A stretch of 64,000 bases of DNA from JAOUEA01 sp963734685. Lineage in GTDB: Bacteria > Actinomycetota > UBA4738 > HRBIN12. Position numbers and translations under genes: made by a program. Each line of letters begins with the position of its first letter. The stretch's first letter is position 1. Location of the stretch: positions 248,001 through 312,000 of the forward strand of contig CAVTIC010000002.1 of assembly GCA_963734685.1 (NCBI GenBank), in the 5' to 3' direction. The notes beneath the pieces are model-generated. The model saw only the letters and a list, made by a program, of their open reading frames with translations, was not told the origin of the DNA and searched no databases. Below are positions 51,566 through 62,249 of this stretch, in pieces.

Positions 51566-52366
51566 CTACGGCTGGCGAGACGCGTTCCAGGTGACGTTCG
51601 GCGCCGTGCAGGAGATGACGACAAAGCCGAGATCGACGGAGAACGTCTCCTCGAACTTGCCTGAAGCCGTCGTCCCCGAGAAGCTGCCCGTCACTTTGAT
51701 GGTGTCCGTGTAGGGCGTGCCCTCGATGACGCCCGAGTCGGAGAAGTCGATCACGAACGTCGAGTCGGACTTGATCGTGACCGGCTCTGTCGCCAGTGTC
51801 GTTCCGGGCGCGTTGAACGAGACGAGATCGGGCGGCTGACACGAGAGGTTGATGTCGCTCAAGCGGAAGTTCTTGAGCGACGGTGCCGCCGGCCAGGACT
51901 TCGAACGTCACCTTCTCGTTCTGCGACGTCGTGCCCGCGTACAGGCCCACGACAGCCGGGGCGGCGGAGGCGGCGGGGATGGAGGCGGCGGGGGCGGTGG
52001 TGGCGGTGGCGGCGGTGCGGCGGGGCCGGAGGAGGCGGGGGGATCGTTCGCTTCACGACCTCGCAGTCCTTCGAGATTCGGTCCCGGTAATCGGCGTTGA
52101 CCGTGTCCCTGCCCTTGCCGCAGTACACCGTGTCCCGCCCCAGCACCGGGTACGAGCAGGTCGTTCCCGGCCGCGCCGTACAGCTTGTCGTTGCCCGCCA
52201 CGCCGTACAGCTTGTCGTTGCCCCGTTTGCCGTACAGCTTGTCGGCTGCGGGGGTGCCGCGAAGCGTGTCGTTGCCGTTGCTACCGACGATGCGAGCCGC
52301 CGAGCCGGTCGCTGCAAACGCCAGCACGGCCGCAGCGCTTACTGCAAGAACGCGAGTGCGGCTCAT
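51566..52366 (-). CDS. RTX-like calcium-binding repeat protein 2, frameshifted
   Basis: Same layout as its neighbour: signal peptide (VLAVSAAAVLAFAATGSAA), four RTX units (GNDTLRGTPAADKLYG, RGNDKLYGVAGNDKLYG, AAGNDLLVPGAG), a Cys pair, a poly-proline linker (51,960-52,040), then a C-terminal module SDINLSCQPPDLVSFNAPG ending SCTAPNVTWNASRQP. Frames change near 52,150 and near 51,880-51,950. RTX repeats bind Ca2+ and fold outside the cell. It may be a surface or matrix protein. Confidence 0.68.
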
Positions 52367-52412
52367 GTGCCGATTGTTGCCCATTCTGAAGAAACGAGAA
52401 ACGTTGGCCCTC

Positions 52413-53610
52413 TCAGAGCGGGAGCGTGAGGCTCTCGAGATCACGCGGGTAGTAGGTGACGAGCTCGACCCGTCGTCCGTGACGACGGCGGTGTCGGAGT
52501 GACGGAAGCCGCCGAGCTCGGGCGAGTAGAGGCCCGGCTCGACGGTGAACACCATGCCCGGGAAGGATCTCCGTCTCGTCTCCCGTGTCGAGGAACGGGC
52601 CCTCGTGGTAGCGGAGGCCGATCGCGTGCCCCGTGTGGTGACGCCAGTGCGGCATCAGGTCGTGCGCGTCGAAGTACGCCCGCACGGCGAGTCGACGTCG
52701 CAGCAGCGCGCGCCGGGCTTGATCGCGTCGAGCGCGAGGTCCTGGAGCGCCGACCATGTGGTCGAACATCCGCCGCTGATCGTCACTCGGATGGGCCGAT
52801 CACCATCGTCCGCTCCAGCTCGGAGAGATAGCCCCACATCGCCGCGCTCGCGCCGGTGACAAGGACGTCTCCGGCCTGGAAGACGACGTTGTTCGCGAGC
52901 GCGTGCGGAATCGCGGCGCCGCGGCCGATCTGACCGCGATAGCCGGCGTGCGCCCCTGCGTGTGCGGGTTCTGGCCACGGTAGAGCGGCCCAAGCGTCTG
53001 GAGCATCGCCGTCGTCGCCTCGTCCGAGGCGCGTTGCGTCACCTCCGTCTCCGTGAGGCCAACCGCGTGTACTGCTGGAGGAGACGGTGCGCGAGGTTCC
53101 CCCACTTCGACGCTCTCGCGGATGAGGGCGATCTCCGCCTCGGACTTCACCGCCATCTGGGCCTCGACGAAAGCACGGCGACGCGGACGACCTCGGCGCC
53201 CGCCAGCTCCGAGAGGGCGGGCCCCGGTAGCCGAGGATCCACGGGTAGCCGTCCTGGTCCGCGCCCGATGCGACCCACGATGCCCATGTCGGTGAGCAGC
53301 TCGGCGAGAGCAGTCCTCCGCGCGTGGGATCCCGGAAACTCGTCGTAGTGCGCGATCCGCTCGATCCCGGTCGCGCTGCCGCGCGTGCTCCACTTCGAGG
53401 CGAGGCAAGAAGCATCGCCGGCTCGCCGCCCGGTCGACACGACGAACGCGATCGGCCGTTCCGTGGGATGAACGCGAAGCCGGCGTAGTAGAGGACGTAG
53501 TAGTTGTCGAACAGCACGGCGCCGGCGAGGTCTGCGGCGTCGAGGTGCTCGCGAAGGCGGGCTCGTCGCGCCGCGAACTCGGCGGACGTGATCGCGATCG
53601 ATGGGAGCAC
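52413..53610 (-). CDS. M24-family metallopeptidase (Xaa-Pro dipeptidase-like), frameshifted
   Basis: A creatinase-fold peptidase assembled across frames. The N-terminal domain is EFAARRARLREHLDAADLAGAVLFDNYYVLYYAGF. Then come MAVKSEAEIALIRESVEVGE, GRGAAIPHALANNVVFQAGDVLVTGASA, the metal-binding HHTGHAIGLRYHEGPFLDTGDET and, in another frame, FTVEPGLYSPELGGFRHSDTAVVT. About six frame changes occur. The GTG at 53610 abuts the divergent DUF4396 gene, leaving no room for separate promoters unless they lie inside the genes. It probably cleaves proline-containing dipeptides. Confidence 0.8.
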
Positions 53611-53611
53611 A

Positions 53612-54066
53612 ATGCGAACCCTAGTGCGTGAGGCAAGCATCGACCGGCTGGCCCTGACCGCCACCCTGCACTGTCTGACGGGGTGCGCGGTCGGCGAGGT
53701 GCTCGGCCTCGTCATCGCGAAGGCGCTCGGCTGGGGCGACGTTGCGTCGATCGCCCTCGCGGTGGTGCTCGCGTTTGTCTTCGGCTACGCGTTCACGTTC
53801 GTACCGTTGATTCGCGGCGGCCTCGCGGTGGGCGCTGCTGTCGGCATTGCGCTCGCGGCCGACACGCTCTCGATCACGGTGATGGAGATCGTCGACAATG
53901 CGATCATCGTCGCCGTGCCGGGAGCGATGGAGGCAGGGCTCGACTCGCTGCTCTTCTGGGCTCTCTGGCGATCGCGCTGGCCGTCGCCTTCTGCGCTGCG
54001 TACCCCGTCAACCGCTGGCTGATCGGACGTGGCCGCGGCCACGCACTCGTCCATGGCCACCACTAA
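53612..54066 (+). CDS. DUF4396-like membrane protein, one frameshift
   Basis: About 150 residues with four hydrophobic helices. ALTATLHCLTGCAVGEVLGLVIAK and SITVMEIVDNAIIVAVPGAMEAGL match the DUF4396 pattern, with the conserved HC..GC..GE and a later ME..DN. The frame changes near 53,965; the continuation IALAVAFCAAYPVNRWLIGRGRGHALVHGHH ends at 54066 with a His-rich tail. A metal-related role is possible but unproven. It overlaps the next gene's start. Confidence 0.7.
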
Positions 54067-55070
54067 GGACGTCGTCGTGGTCGGTGGCGGGGTGATGGGC
54101 CTCGCGTCTGCGTGGGCGCTCGCACGTGCCGGGCGCGACGTGACCGTGCTCGAGCAGTTCGAGGTCGGCCACCCGTTCGGGTCGAGTCACGGAGGCTCCC
54201 GCATCTTCCGCCTCGCCTACGACGAGCGGGAGTGGGTCGCGCTCGCCCAGGAGGCGCTCCCGCTCTGGCGTGAAGCTCGAGGAGGAGTCGGGCGAGCAAT
54301 TGCTGTCGCTGACCGGGCTGCTCGACGCGCGCGGAGATAGTGCGCCGCTGCGGGCGGCGCTCGACGAACAGGCGGCCGAGTACGAAGTCCTCGATCCGGA
54401 TGAGTCTGCGCGACGCTTCGGCATCACCGTCATGGGCAGCGTGGTGCTCGAGCTGCACGGTGGCACGGTGCGCGCCGATCGCTCGCTCACCGCGTTCCGC
54501 GCCCGCGTTCCCGTCGAGGAAGACGTCCGCGTGCTCGAGCTGGCGGAGGCCGGCGACGGCGTGCGCCTGGTGACGACCTCCGGCCCGATCGAAGCTCGCC
54601 TGGCGGTCGTCGCCGCCGGTGCCTGGGCGACCCCGCTACTCGCCGGAGCCGGCATCCAGCTCGACACGTTCGTGACTCGCGAGACCGTCGCCTACTTCGA
54701 CCTGCCGGGATCGGACACGAAGCCGTCTCTGATCGACTGGCACGCGGGCACGGGGCGCCATGCCTACTCGCTGGCGAGCGGCGAAGGAGTCCTCAAGGTC
54801 GGTCTCCACCACACCGGCACGAACGTAGAGCCGGGAGGAACGGGCGAGCCCGACCTGCGGATCGTCGAGGCCATCTCCGAGTGGGTGGCAATGCGGTACC
54901 CGGCGGCGAATCCCGAACCGACGAGCGCCGAGACGTGCCTCTACACCTCTATCGAGGACGACCGGTTCGTGATCGAGCGCCACGGGCCGATCGTGGTCTG
55001 CTCCGCCTGCTCGGGCCACGGCTTCAAGTTCGCGCCGGCCGTGGGAGCGCGAGTCGCTGCGCTCGCCTGA
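54053..55070 (+). CDS. Monomeric sarcosine oxidase / N-methyltryptophan oxidase-like, one frameshift
   Basis: A FAD-dependent amine oxidase of about 340 residues. DVVVVGGGVMGLASAWALARAG is the FAD-binding motif, FGSSHGGSRIFRLAYDE is typical of the family, and CLYTSIEDDRFVIERHG...CSGHGFKFAPAVG holds the conserved region with the flavin-linking Cys (TCLYT is the usual non-linking motif; SACSGHGFKF carries the linker Cys). The frame shifts near 54,270-54,290 (LWREARGG then KLEEESGEQLLSLTG). The substrate is a secondary amine such as sarcosine. Confidence 0.82.
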
Positions 55071-55079
55071 GCGCGTCCC

Positions 55080-55085
55080 TATCCT
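55080..55085 (+). promoter_or_regulatory. -10 hexamer TATCCT of the cyclase, leaderless spacing
   Basis: TATCCT ends 8 nt before the ATG at 55094. Confidence 0.35.
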
Positions 55086-55093
55086 TCTAGGCC

Positions 55094-56948
55094 ATGAATC
55101 CGCGGAACATGAGCCTTCGGACGCGGTTCTTCCTGCTCGTCGCGCTGGGCTCGATCGTCACTGCCACGGCCGCATACGTGCTCCACTTCCGCTTCCTCGA
55201 CAACCTCGAGCGGCAGACGATCGATCTCCGTTTCTCGCTGCGCGGCGACCAGGTGCCGCCCAAGGACGTCGTCATCGTGAAGGTCGACGACATCACGTTC
55301 AGCGAGCACAAGGAATGGCGCTGGCCATTCGACCGAAAGATCCACGCGGAGACGCTCGATCAAATTCGGAAGGGCAACGCGAAGGTGGTCACCTTCGACG
55401 TTCAGTTCGAGCGAGCTCGGTTCGGCGGCCGGAGACAACGCGCTCGGCTACGCATTCATCCGTAACCACGGTCGCACCGCCGTTGCGACCACCGAGGTCG
55501 AGGACGACGGCAGGCCGAATCTCTTCTTCGAGGAGGCGCTGCAGCAGCTCGGCGTGCGCGCGGGAAACGCGAATCTCCCGACCGACCCGGACGGCATCAT
55601 CCGCCGTTTCGGCCACACGATCGAGAAGCTCGAGAGCTTTCGCGATCGTCGCGGCCGAGATCGCGATCGGCCGACCGATCACACGCGAAGAGATGGGTAG
55701 CGACCTGCAGTGGATCGACTACGCCGGCTCGCCCGGAACCGTGACGTCGTACTCCTACTCCCGCGTCCACGACGGGAAAGTGCCGCCGAGCGTCTTCAAG
55801 GACAAGGTCGTCGTGATCGGCGCGACGGCGCCGTCGCTGCAGGACATCCACGCCACGCCGACGGGCGCGGTCATGTCCGGGCCGGAGATCCAGGCGAACG
55901 CGATCGTCACGGCGCTCCGCGGCTTTCCGCTGCGCAGCCTGTCGGCGCGGCTGGAACATCGTCCTCATCGTCGTCCTCGGGCTGCTCGTCCCGCTGGTCA
56001 GCCTCGCGGCCGGCCCGCTGGTCGCAGTCGCCGTCGGCGTCGTCGGGTCGGGCTCTTCTCCTCGGCACGCAGCTGTCGTTCGAGCAGCGGCCGGACGTGT
56101 CGTCGTACGTCTATCCGACGGCGGCGCTGTCCATGGCCACCGTCGGCTCCGTCGGCGCCCACTACTCGCTCGCCGCGTTCGAGCGCGAGCGCGTGCGCGA
56201 CGTCTTCTCGCGCTTCGTGCCCGAGCAGGTCGTCGACGAGGTGCTCGGCAGGCCGACGCGGACCTCCGCCTCCACGGCAAGGAGCTGGTCGACGACGGTC
56301 GATGTTCTCCGACCTGCGCGGCTTCACGTCGAGCGCCGAGGACATGCCGGCCGAGAGCGTGATCACGGTGCTCAACTACTACCTCCACGAGATGAGCGAG
56401 GCGATCCTCGCCCACGGCGGCACGCTCGTCTGCTACATGGGCGACGGCATCTACGCGATCTTCGGGGCGCCGCTCGAGCAGGAGGACCACGCCGACCGCG
56501 CGCTCGCTGCCGCGCGCGAGATGCTCGCTGGAGCGCCTGCCGAAGTTCAACGGGTGGATGCGCGAGCAGGGCTACGGCGAGCGGGTACTTCATGGGCATC
56601 GGCCTCAACTCCGGGCCGGTCATGACCGGCAACGTCGGCCACGAGCGACGGATGGACTACACGGCGTCGGCGACGTCGTGAACACGGCCTCGCGCATCGA
56701 GGGCATGACGAAGGGCACGCCGTATCTCGGTGCTCATCGCCGAGTCGACGATCGAGATGATGACGAGCGGCCGACGGACCTCGTCGTACTACGACGAGCT
56801 CGAGATCCGCGGGCGCATCGCGAAGCTCAAGCTCTGGGCGCTCGACATCCGCAAGCCCGACGATGCGCCGGATCGCCGCGGCGCGCGCCAAGGAGGCGAA
56901 GGAGGACAGGCGGAGAGTGCAGCGCCGCGGCGCGGTCTGGCCGGTTAG
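55094..56948 (+). CDS. CHASE2-domain class III adenylate/guanylate cyclase, frameshifted
   Basis: A membrane sensor and cyclic-nucleotide-producing enzyme. One N-terminal helix (FFLLVALGSIVTATAAYVL) leads to an extracytoplasmic CHASE2 domain (TIDLRFSLRGDQVPPKDVVIVKVDD; later VFKDKVVVIGATAPSLQD). After further helices the cyclase domain has VMFSDLRGFTSSAEDM (metal Asp), CYMGDGIYAIFGAP (second metal Asp), LNSGPVMTGNVGHERRMDYT and VNTASRIEGMTKG. About six frame changes occur. The product nucleotide (cAMP or cGMP) cannot be told from these fragments. Confidence 0.85.
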
Positions 56949-57861
56949 GCGCCTCCTAGGCAAGACAGCGACTCGTTGGCGCCGCTGACGGAGAGCCCCG
57001 GCTCCGTCCCGCCGCCGATGACGTAGACGCGGCCGGCGATCGCAGCGACACCGACGCCGTGGCGTGACGTCGGCAGATCGGCGAGGCGGCGCCAGCGCTT
57101 CGTCGTGACGTTGTAGCCGTACACGGAGCCGATCGTTCCCTGCGGCTCCTCGCCGCCCACGGAGACGACGAGCCCCTTCGCGAACGCCGCTCCCGTGCCC
57201 CCTCGCGGGTCCGGCACCGGCGTCAGCTTTGTCCAGCGCTTCGTGGCCGGGGAGTACGACTCGAAGGCGCGAAGGTTCGTGTCGATGCCCGCGAGTCGGC
57301 CGGCGACCGCGTACACCCTGCCTGCCGCCGCGGTCACCGCGAGGTGCTCGCGCGGGGTCGGACCGGGGATCGACGCCCAGCGGCCGGTCTTCAGGTCGAG
57401 AGCGAAAGCTCGTCGGCCAGCCCGTTCGGCCCGACGCCACCGACGACGTAGAGCTTGCCGGCCGACGATCGCCGCACCGGCGGCCCCGCGCGCCGCCGGG
57501 CATCGGCGCGAGGCCGCGCCAGCGATCGCCGTCGAAGACGTAGGCCGAGCGCAGGCCGGACTCCCGGCCCGCCGTAGCCGCCGACGACGTAGAGCTTCCC
57601 GCCGGCGGAGGCCGCCGCGGCGTGGTTGACGCCGACCGGCAGGTCGGGCAGCCGGCTCCAGTCGTCGGTGGCCGGGTCGTAGAGATCGACGTCGTCCGTG
57701 GACGACTTCGTCGGCGAGGTACCCGCCGACGACCGCGATGTCGCCGCGGAACGGCGCGGCGGCGACCTCGGTCCGCGGCACGGGCAGCGGCGCGTGCGGC
57801 TCCCAGGCGGCCCCGCCGAGCGCGACGACGAGCGCCGCTACCGAAGAAGAACTGCTGCCAT
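56945..57861 (-). CDS. Secreted kelch-repeat protein, frameshifted
   Basis: Beta-propeller blades recur with the kelch GG signature: EVAAAPFRGDIAVVGGYLAD, HLAVTAAAGRVYAVAGR, GTGAAFAKGLVVSVGGEEP and GVGVAAIAGRVYVIGGG, each followed by an aromatic-rich blade such as YSPATKRWTKLTPVPDPRGG. The N-terminus (SVAALVVALGGAAW) is a signal peptide once a frameshift at about 57,840 is corrected. No catalytic role is apparent. It follows the M55 peptidase gene on the same strand and its 3' end touches the cyclase 3' end. Confidence 0.75.
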
Positions 57862-57876
57862 GCTTCCCACCAGTTG

Positions 57877-58652
57877 TCAGCTCGTAGACGTGATCGTCCG
57901 CTCGCCGGCGAGCTCGACGCCGGGCTTCCGCGTGTACTCGTCGAGCGCGGCCGTCCGTCGTGAACTCGACCTCGATCGTGCAGGGACTGCCCGGGTCGTA
58001 CGGCGGCACCGCCTCGAGATTCGCCAGTGCGCGCTTCGCTCCGGCCTCGATCAGCTCGCGGGCACGCTGCGGCGGGAGCTGGCGCGCGCTGAACTGGCCG
58101 AGCCCGTTCTTGACCGCGACCGTGGTCAGGCCGTCGCCGAGCAGCTCGGTCGCCTCTCCGGCACACCGCCTCGTCGCCCGTGACGAGCAGCACCGGACAG
58201 CCCCAGTTCCCGCACAGCGCGGCGTTGATCCCCGTCTCGCCGACGAGCGTGCCGTTGAAGGAGAGGTTCTGCCAGGACTGGCCCGAGACCGTGTGGTTCA
58301 TGACGCCGTCGCGCGTGCCCGCGCGCGCGTGCATGCCGACGAAGAGCGCGGCGTCGCAACCCTGCTCGAGGAACTCCGTGTACTCCGTCCACTCCTGCTG
58401 CACGACGAACTCGCACGCCGGATCGAGCAGTCCGGGATGAGCGAGTTGAAGCTCCAGCCCCTCGCCGGCGCCGTGGCAGTCCATGACGACGATCTCCGTC
58501 GCGCCGGCCGCCTTCGCGCCGCGGATGGCGGCGTTGATCTCTTCGGTGTAGAGCCGGCGGCCCTCCTCGTACATCGGGTCGCCGCCCGTCGTCTGCTCCC
58601 ACTTGACGATGCCGGCGACGCCCTCCATGTCGCTGATGATGTGGACCTTCAC
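57877..58652 (-). CDS. M55-family D-aminopeptidase (DppA-like), frameshifted
   Basis: A zinc aminopeptidase acting on D-amino-acid peptides. The first 160 residues are intact: MKVHIISDMEGVAGI with the metal Asp/Glu, GRRLYTEEINAAIRGAKAAGA, VVMDCHGAGEG, LFVGMHARAGT and GVMNHTVSGQSWQNLSFNG with GETGINAALCGNWGCPV. After about 58,160 the protein continues in other frames (TVEFTTDGRA-like end). The stop at 57877 is inferred. The family releases D-Ala or D-Glu and may recycle peptidoglycan fragments. Confidence 0.82.
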
Positions 58653-59224
58653 TGCTCTCCCCCTTGCCTCGCTGCTTTCGCTCGGGACATGATCTCCTCG
58701 ACGATCGCCGTCTTCGCGTCCGCGTACTGCTGCACGTACTTCCAGTCGCGGGCCGCCAGCTCCCGCTTGGCGGCGCGTAGCGCTCTCGGTCGGCGTCGTA
58801 CCCGCGCAGCCAGTCGCGGAACAGGACCATGCGCTCCGTCTCCTCGCAGCCGGCCGTGAAGACGTGGAGGTTGACGTTCGTGTCGGGCCCCTTGAACAGC
58901 CGGTGCTCGCACCAGTCCGTCTCGCGGAACCGCAGCACGTAGTCCGGCCGCCTCGAGGTCGGGCATATACGCGTCCTCGTCAGCGGCGTCGGCCACCTCG
59001 AGCACGATGTCGATGATCGGCTTCGCGGGGAGACTCGGCACCGACGTCGAGCCCGCGTGCTCGACCCGGACGACCCGGTCGCCGAGCGCCGCTCGCGGAC
59101 GCACGTCCTCGCGCTCGTACAGCTCCGGCCACGCCGAGTCGTAGTCTGCGATCTCGATCGGCGGTCGAGCCGTCTCGGCGGCGCACCCACGCGCCTTGGC
59201 CAGCCTCTCTCGTAGGCCGCGCAC
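58649..59224 (-). CDS. GrpB/UPF0157-family protein, frameshifted
   Basis: A nucleotidyltransferase-fold protein of the GrpB family. IEIADYDSAWPELYERE, RVEHAGSTSVPSLPAKPIIDIVLEV (with HAGSTS and the DI pair) and, in the next frame, DYVLRFRETDWCEHRLFKGPDTNVNLHVF identify it. The C-terminus LAARDWKYVQQYADAKTAIVEEIMSRA is normal. The GTG at 59224 follows CGGAGGAC. Frames change near 58,950 and 58,790. The substrate is unknown. It overlaps the M55 gene by 4 nt. Confidence 0.8.
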   Translation of the reverse strand: MRGLRERLAKARGCAAETARPPIEIADYDSAWPELYEREDVRPRAALGDRVVRVEHAGSTSVPSLPAKPIIDIVLEVADAADEDAYMPDLEAAGLRAAVPRDGLVRAPAVQGARHERQPPRLHGRLRGDGAHGPVPRLAARVRRRPRALRAAKRELAARDWKYVQQYADAKTAIVEEIMSRAKAARQGGEQ

Positions 59225-59239
59225 GTCCTCCGGGTCGAC

Positions 59240-60079
59240 GCTCGACCATCGCCGACGACCTCGCCGCGTGAGCTCTCGACGAGCACAGTACCGAGATCGA
59301 CCTCGACGAAACGGCGCGAGCGCCGCCCGCAGCGGGCGAGGGTTGCCGTCCTCGGACTTCAGGGCGTAGCCGGTGCCGTCCGGCGCGATTGCGCAGAGCA
59401 GGCCCTCGGCGCCGCCTTTCGCCACCCAACCGGGCCCTTCGGACATGAGATCGGTGTCGAGCGAGCCCTCGCCGCCGACGAGCTCCGGGCGCGCGCGCAT
59501 GGCGGCGAGCATCCGCTCGGCGCCGTCGATCTCGGGCAGCCGGGCGAACGCGCGCGGCCATCCGCTCGAGCGAGATGGCGAAGGTGACCACGCCGCAGCC
59601 GTCGATCGCCGTCGGCAGGTCCTCTGATGCGAGCACCGGCGACACCGGCCACCTCGTCCACGAGCGTCCCGCTGCAGCGGGTGGTCGGCGCGGCCGGTAG
59701 CCCGCCGTCTCCCAGCCGCGCGCCTGGCACACGGCGAGAAAGCCGGCGTGCTTGCCCGGAGCAGTTGTGGTGGATCGGCGCCGGGCGCGCGGCCCTCCTG
59801 CTCGCCGCACTCGAGGTCGTCCTCCGTCGCCGGAGCCTGCGCGAGCAGGCTGCGCACGGCTGCGATCTGCGCGGGCTCGGCCCGATGGGACGCGCACGCG
59901 ATCGCGATCTCGGCGTCTGCGAGGTCGGGCCGCGAGCGGACGAGCGGCAGCGCCTGGATCGGCTTCGCGCTCGAGCGGAGAAAGCAGACGAGATCGCGGG
60001 ATCGCCTGCGACCGCGACGACTCGCCGTCGCGGACGGCGACGGCGTGGACGCGGTGCCGCGCCTCGACGGTGCCCCCAC
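59240..60079 (-). CDS. Asparaginase II-like protein (PF06089 type), frameshifted
   Basis: About 280 residues of the asparaginase family that is distinct from the classical AnsA/B fold. Recognisable pieces across frames: VEARHRVHAVAVRDGE, FLRSSAKPIQALPLV, AIACASHRAEPAQIAAVRSLL, GKHAGFLAVCQARGWETAGY, DGCGVVTFAISLERMA and EGLLCAIAPDGTGYALKSEDGN. All are standard blocks in the correct order. The start and stop codons are obscured by frameshifts. It is divergent from the MFS gene. Confidence 0.78.
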
Positions 60080-60106
60080 GGCGCGACGGATACGCTGATC
60101 GCCTCG

Positions 60107-61424
60107 ATGGCGACGGAGACTAAATCGCTCTGGCCGCGAGGAGGGCTCTGGCGTCACGGCGACTTCCTGAAGCTCTGGTCCGGCCAGACGGTCAGCCAGG
60201 TCGGCTCGCAGGTGTCGGCCCTGGCGCTGCCGCTGGCTGCGGTGCTCGTGCTCGACGCGAGCGCGTTCGAGGTGGCGCTGCTGGGAACCGTCGAGTTCCT
60301 GCCCTTCCTGCTCTTCGCGCTGCCGGCCGGCGTCTGGGTCGACCGGCTGCGGCGGCGCCCGATCCTCATCGTCACGGACCTCGGCCGCGGGCTGTTCCTC
60401 GCCTCGATCCCGGTCGCGTACCTCTTCGACGCGCTGACGATCTGGCAGCTGTACGTCGTCGGCTTCCTCGTCGGCATCTGCACGGTCTTCTTCGACGTCT
60501 CGTACCAGTCGTACCTGCCTTCGCTCGTCCGCAAGGACCAGCTCGTGGAGGGGAACTCGCTGCTCGAGGTGTCGCGCAACGCGGCCCAGATCGGCGGGCC
60601 TGGCATGGCCGGGACTGCTCGTCGGCGCCATCACGGCCCCGTACGCGATCCTCCTCGACGCCGTCAGCTTCCTCGGCTCCGCCGGCCTTGCTCGGCGCGA
60701 TTCGCACCGAGGAAGAGCCAGCGCCGGTGACCGAGAAGCCGAGCATGTGGGGCGAGCTGCGCGAAGGGCTCGAGTACCTCGTCCGGCATCGCTACTGGCG
60801 GCCGATCTCGATCACGACCGCGAGCTCGAACTTCTTCTGGACGATGTGCGGCTCGATCATCATCGTCTACGCCGTGCGCGAGCTCGACCTGTCGGCCGGC
60901 GGTGATCGGGTTGACGTTCTCGCTGGGCAGCATCGGCGGGCTGCTCGGCGCGTTCATCGGCAGGCCCGTGTCGACGCGGCTCGGCGTCGGCCCGACGATC
61001 GTCGCCTCGGCGGTCCTGTTCGGCCCCGCCCTGATGCTCGTGCCGCTGGCCCCGCAGTCCTTCCCGATCCCGCTGCTCGTCGCGTCGTTCGTCCTCGCGG
61101 GAGCCGGGGCCGTGCTCTACAACATCAGCGCCATCAGCCTCATGCAGACGCTCACGCCCGAACGGTTGCTCGGCCGGCTCAACGCCTCGCGCCGCTTCAT
61201 CGTCTGGGGCACGATCCCGCTCGGATCGCTCGTCGGCGGCGCCCTCGCCTCGGTGATCGGCCTGCACGCGACGTTGTGGGTGGGAGCGATCGGCGCATCC
61301 GTCTGCTTCCTGCCGGTCGCGCTGTCGCCGCTCCGTCACATCCACGACATGCCGACCGAGTCCGAGGAGGATCCCGTCGGTGCCGCTCGGTCCGCCCGGG
61401 ACGGCGAGCGCGACTGCCGATGCC
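60107..61424 (+). CDS. MFS transporter (enterobactin-exporter type), frameshifted
   Basis: A 12-helix transporter of about 435 residues. DFLKLWSGQTVSQVGSQVSALALPLAAVLVL, LPAGVWVDRLRRRPILIVTDLGRG and LYVVGFLVGICTVFFDVSYQSYLPSLV form the N-terminal half. After frame changes near 60,605, 60,690 and 60,900 it continues IGLTFSLGSIGGLLGAFIGRPV and NISAISLMQTLTPERLLGRLNASRRFIVWG. The end at 61424 assumes one more correction, giving an ATG-to-TGA overlap with mutM. The substrate is unknown. Confidence 0.8.
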
Positions 61425-62249
61425 TGAGCTACCGGAGATCGAGGCGTGGGTGCGCGAGCTCGACCCGCTCGTGTCCGCTCACGCGATCGAGCAGGCCGGG
61501 CCCGCGCACATCGCGACGCTGAAGACGTTCGACCCGCCGCTCTCGGCTCTCGACGGCAGACGGTTGGAGGGTGCGGAGCGGCGCGGCAAGAACCTTCTGT
61601 TCCCCGTCGACGGCGACGACCTCGTCCTGCGCGTCCACCTGATGAGCGCCGGGCGGCTGCGCTTCCTCACGGCGAGCGCGAAGAAGCCGAAGGCGCCGAT
61701 GTTCCGCCTGCGCTTCGAGGGCGGCGCCGAGCTCGTGCTGACCGAGGGCGGGAAGAAGAAGCGCGCCGGGGTCTGGCTCGTCACGCCGGATGCCCTGGAC
61801 GAGGCTCTTGCGCACCTGGGACCGGATGCGCTCGAGCTCGACGCGGCGTCGCTCGCGCGAGATCCTCGGCCGCGAGCGCCGCCAGCTCCATCCGCTGCTG
61901 CGCGACCAGCGCGCGATCGCCGGCATCGGCCGGGCCCACGCGAACGAGATCCTGCTGCGGGCCCGGCTCTCGCCGTTCAAGGCGTCGACCGAGCTGAGCG
62001 AGGAGGAGCTGGAGCGGCTCGCGGAGGCGATCCGAGTCGACCTGTCGCGTGCGCTCGAGCTCCGGCGAGCAGGGCAAGGACGACAAGGCCGTGTACCGCG
62101 TCCACAACCGCCTCGGCGAGCCGTGCCCGGAGTGCGGGACGCCGATCGCGCGGGTCGACTACGAGGAGCACACGGTCTACTACTGCCCGAACTGCCAGAC
62201 CGGCGGCCGCGTGCTCAAGGACCGCCGGCTCTCCAGGCTCCTCCGCTAG
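61420..62249 (+). CDS. mutM: Formamidopyrimidine-DNA glycosylase, frameshifted
   Basis: Removes oxidised purines such as 8-oxoguanine. The processed N-terminus PELPEIEAWVRELDP has the catalytic Pro and Glu. RRGKNLLFPVDGDDLVLRVHLMSAGRL is the beta-strand core with the catalytic Lys. The helix-two-turn-helix (IAGIGRAHANEILLRARLSPF) is in another frame after about 61,860. The zinc finger is CPECGTPIARVDYEEHTVYYCPNCQ, after a second frame change near 62,050. It could equally be a Nei-type paralogue, but the layout is that of MutM/Fpg. Confidence 0.85.

Noticed and set aside
51960..52040. GGC/GGGC-rich tract as a DNA repeat or G-quadruplex element
   Set aside because: It is explained by the poly-proline linker coded on the minus strand of the second RTX-like gene.
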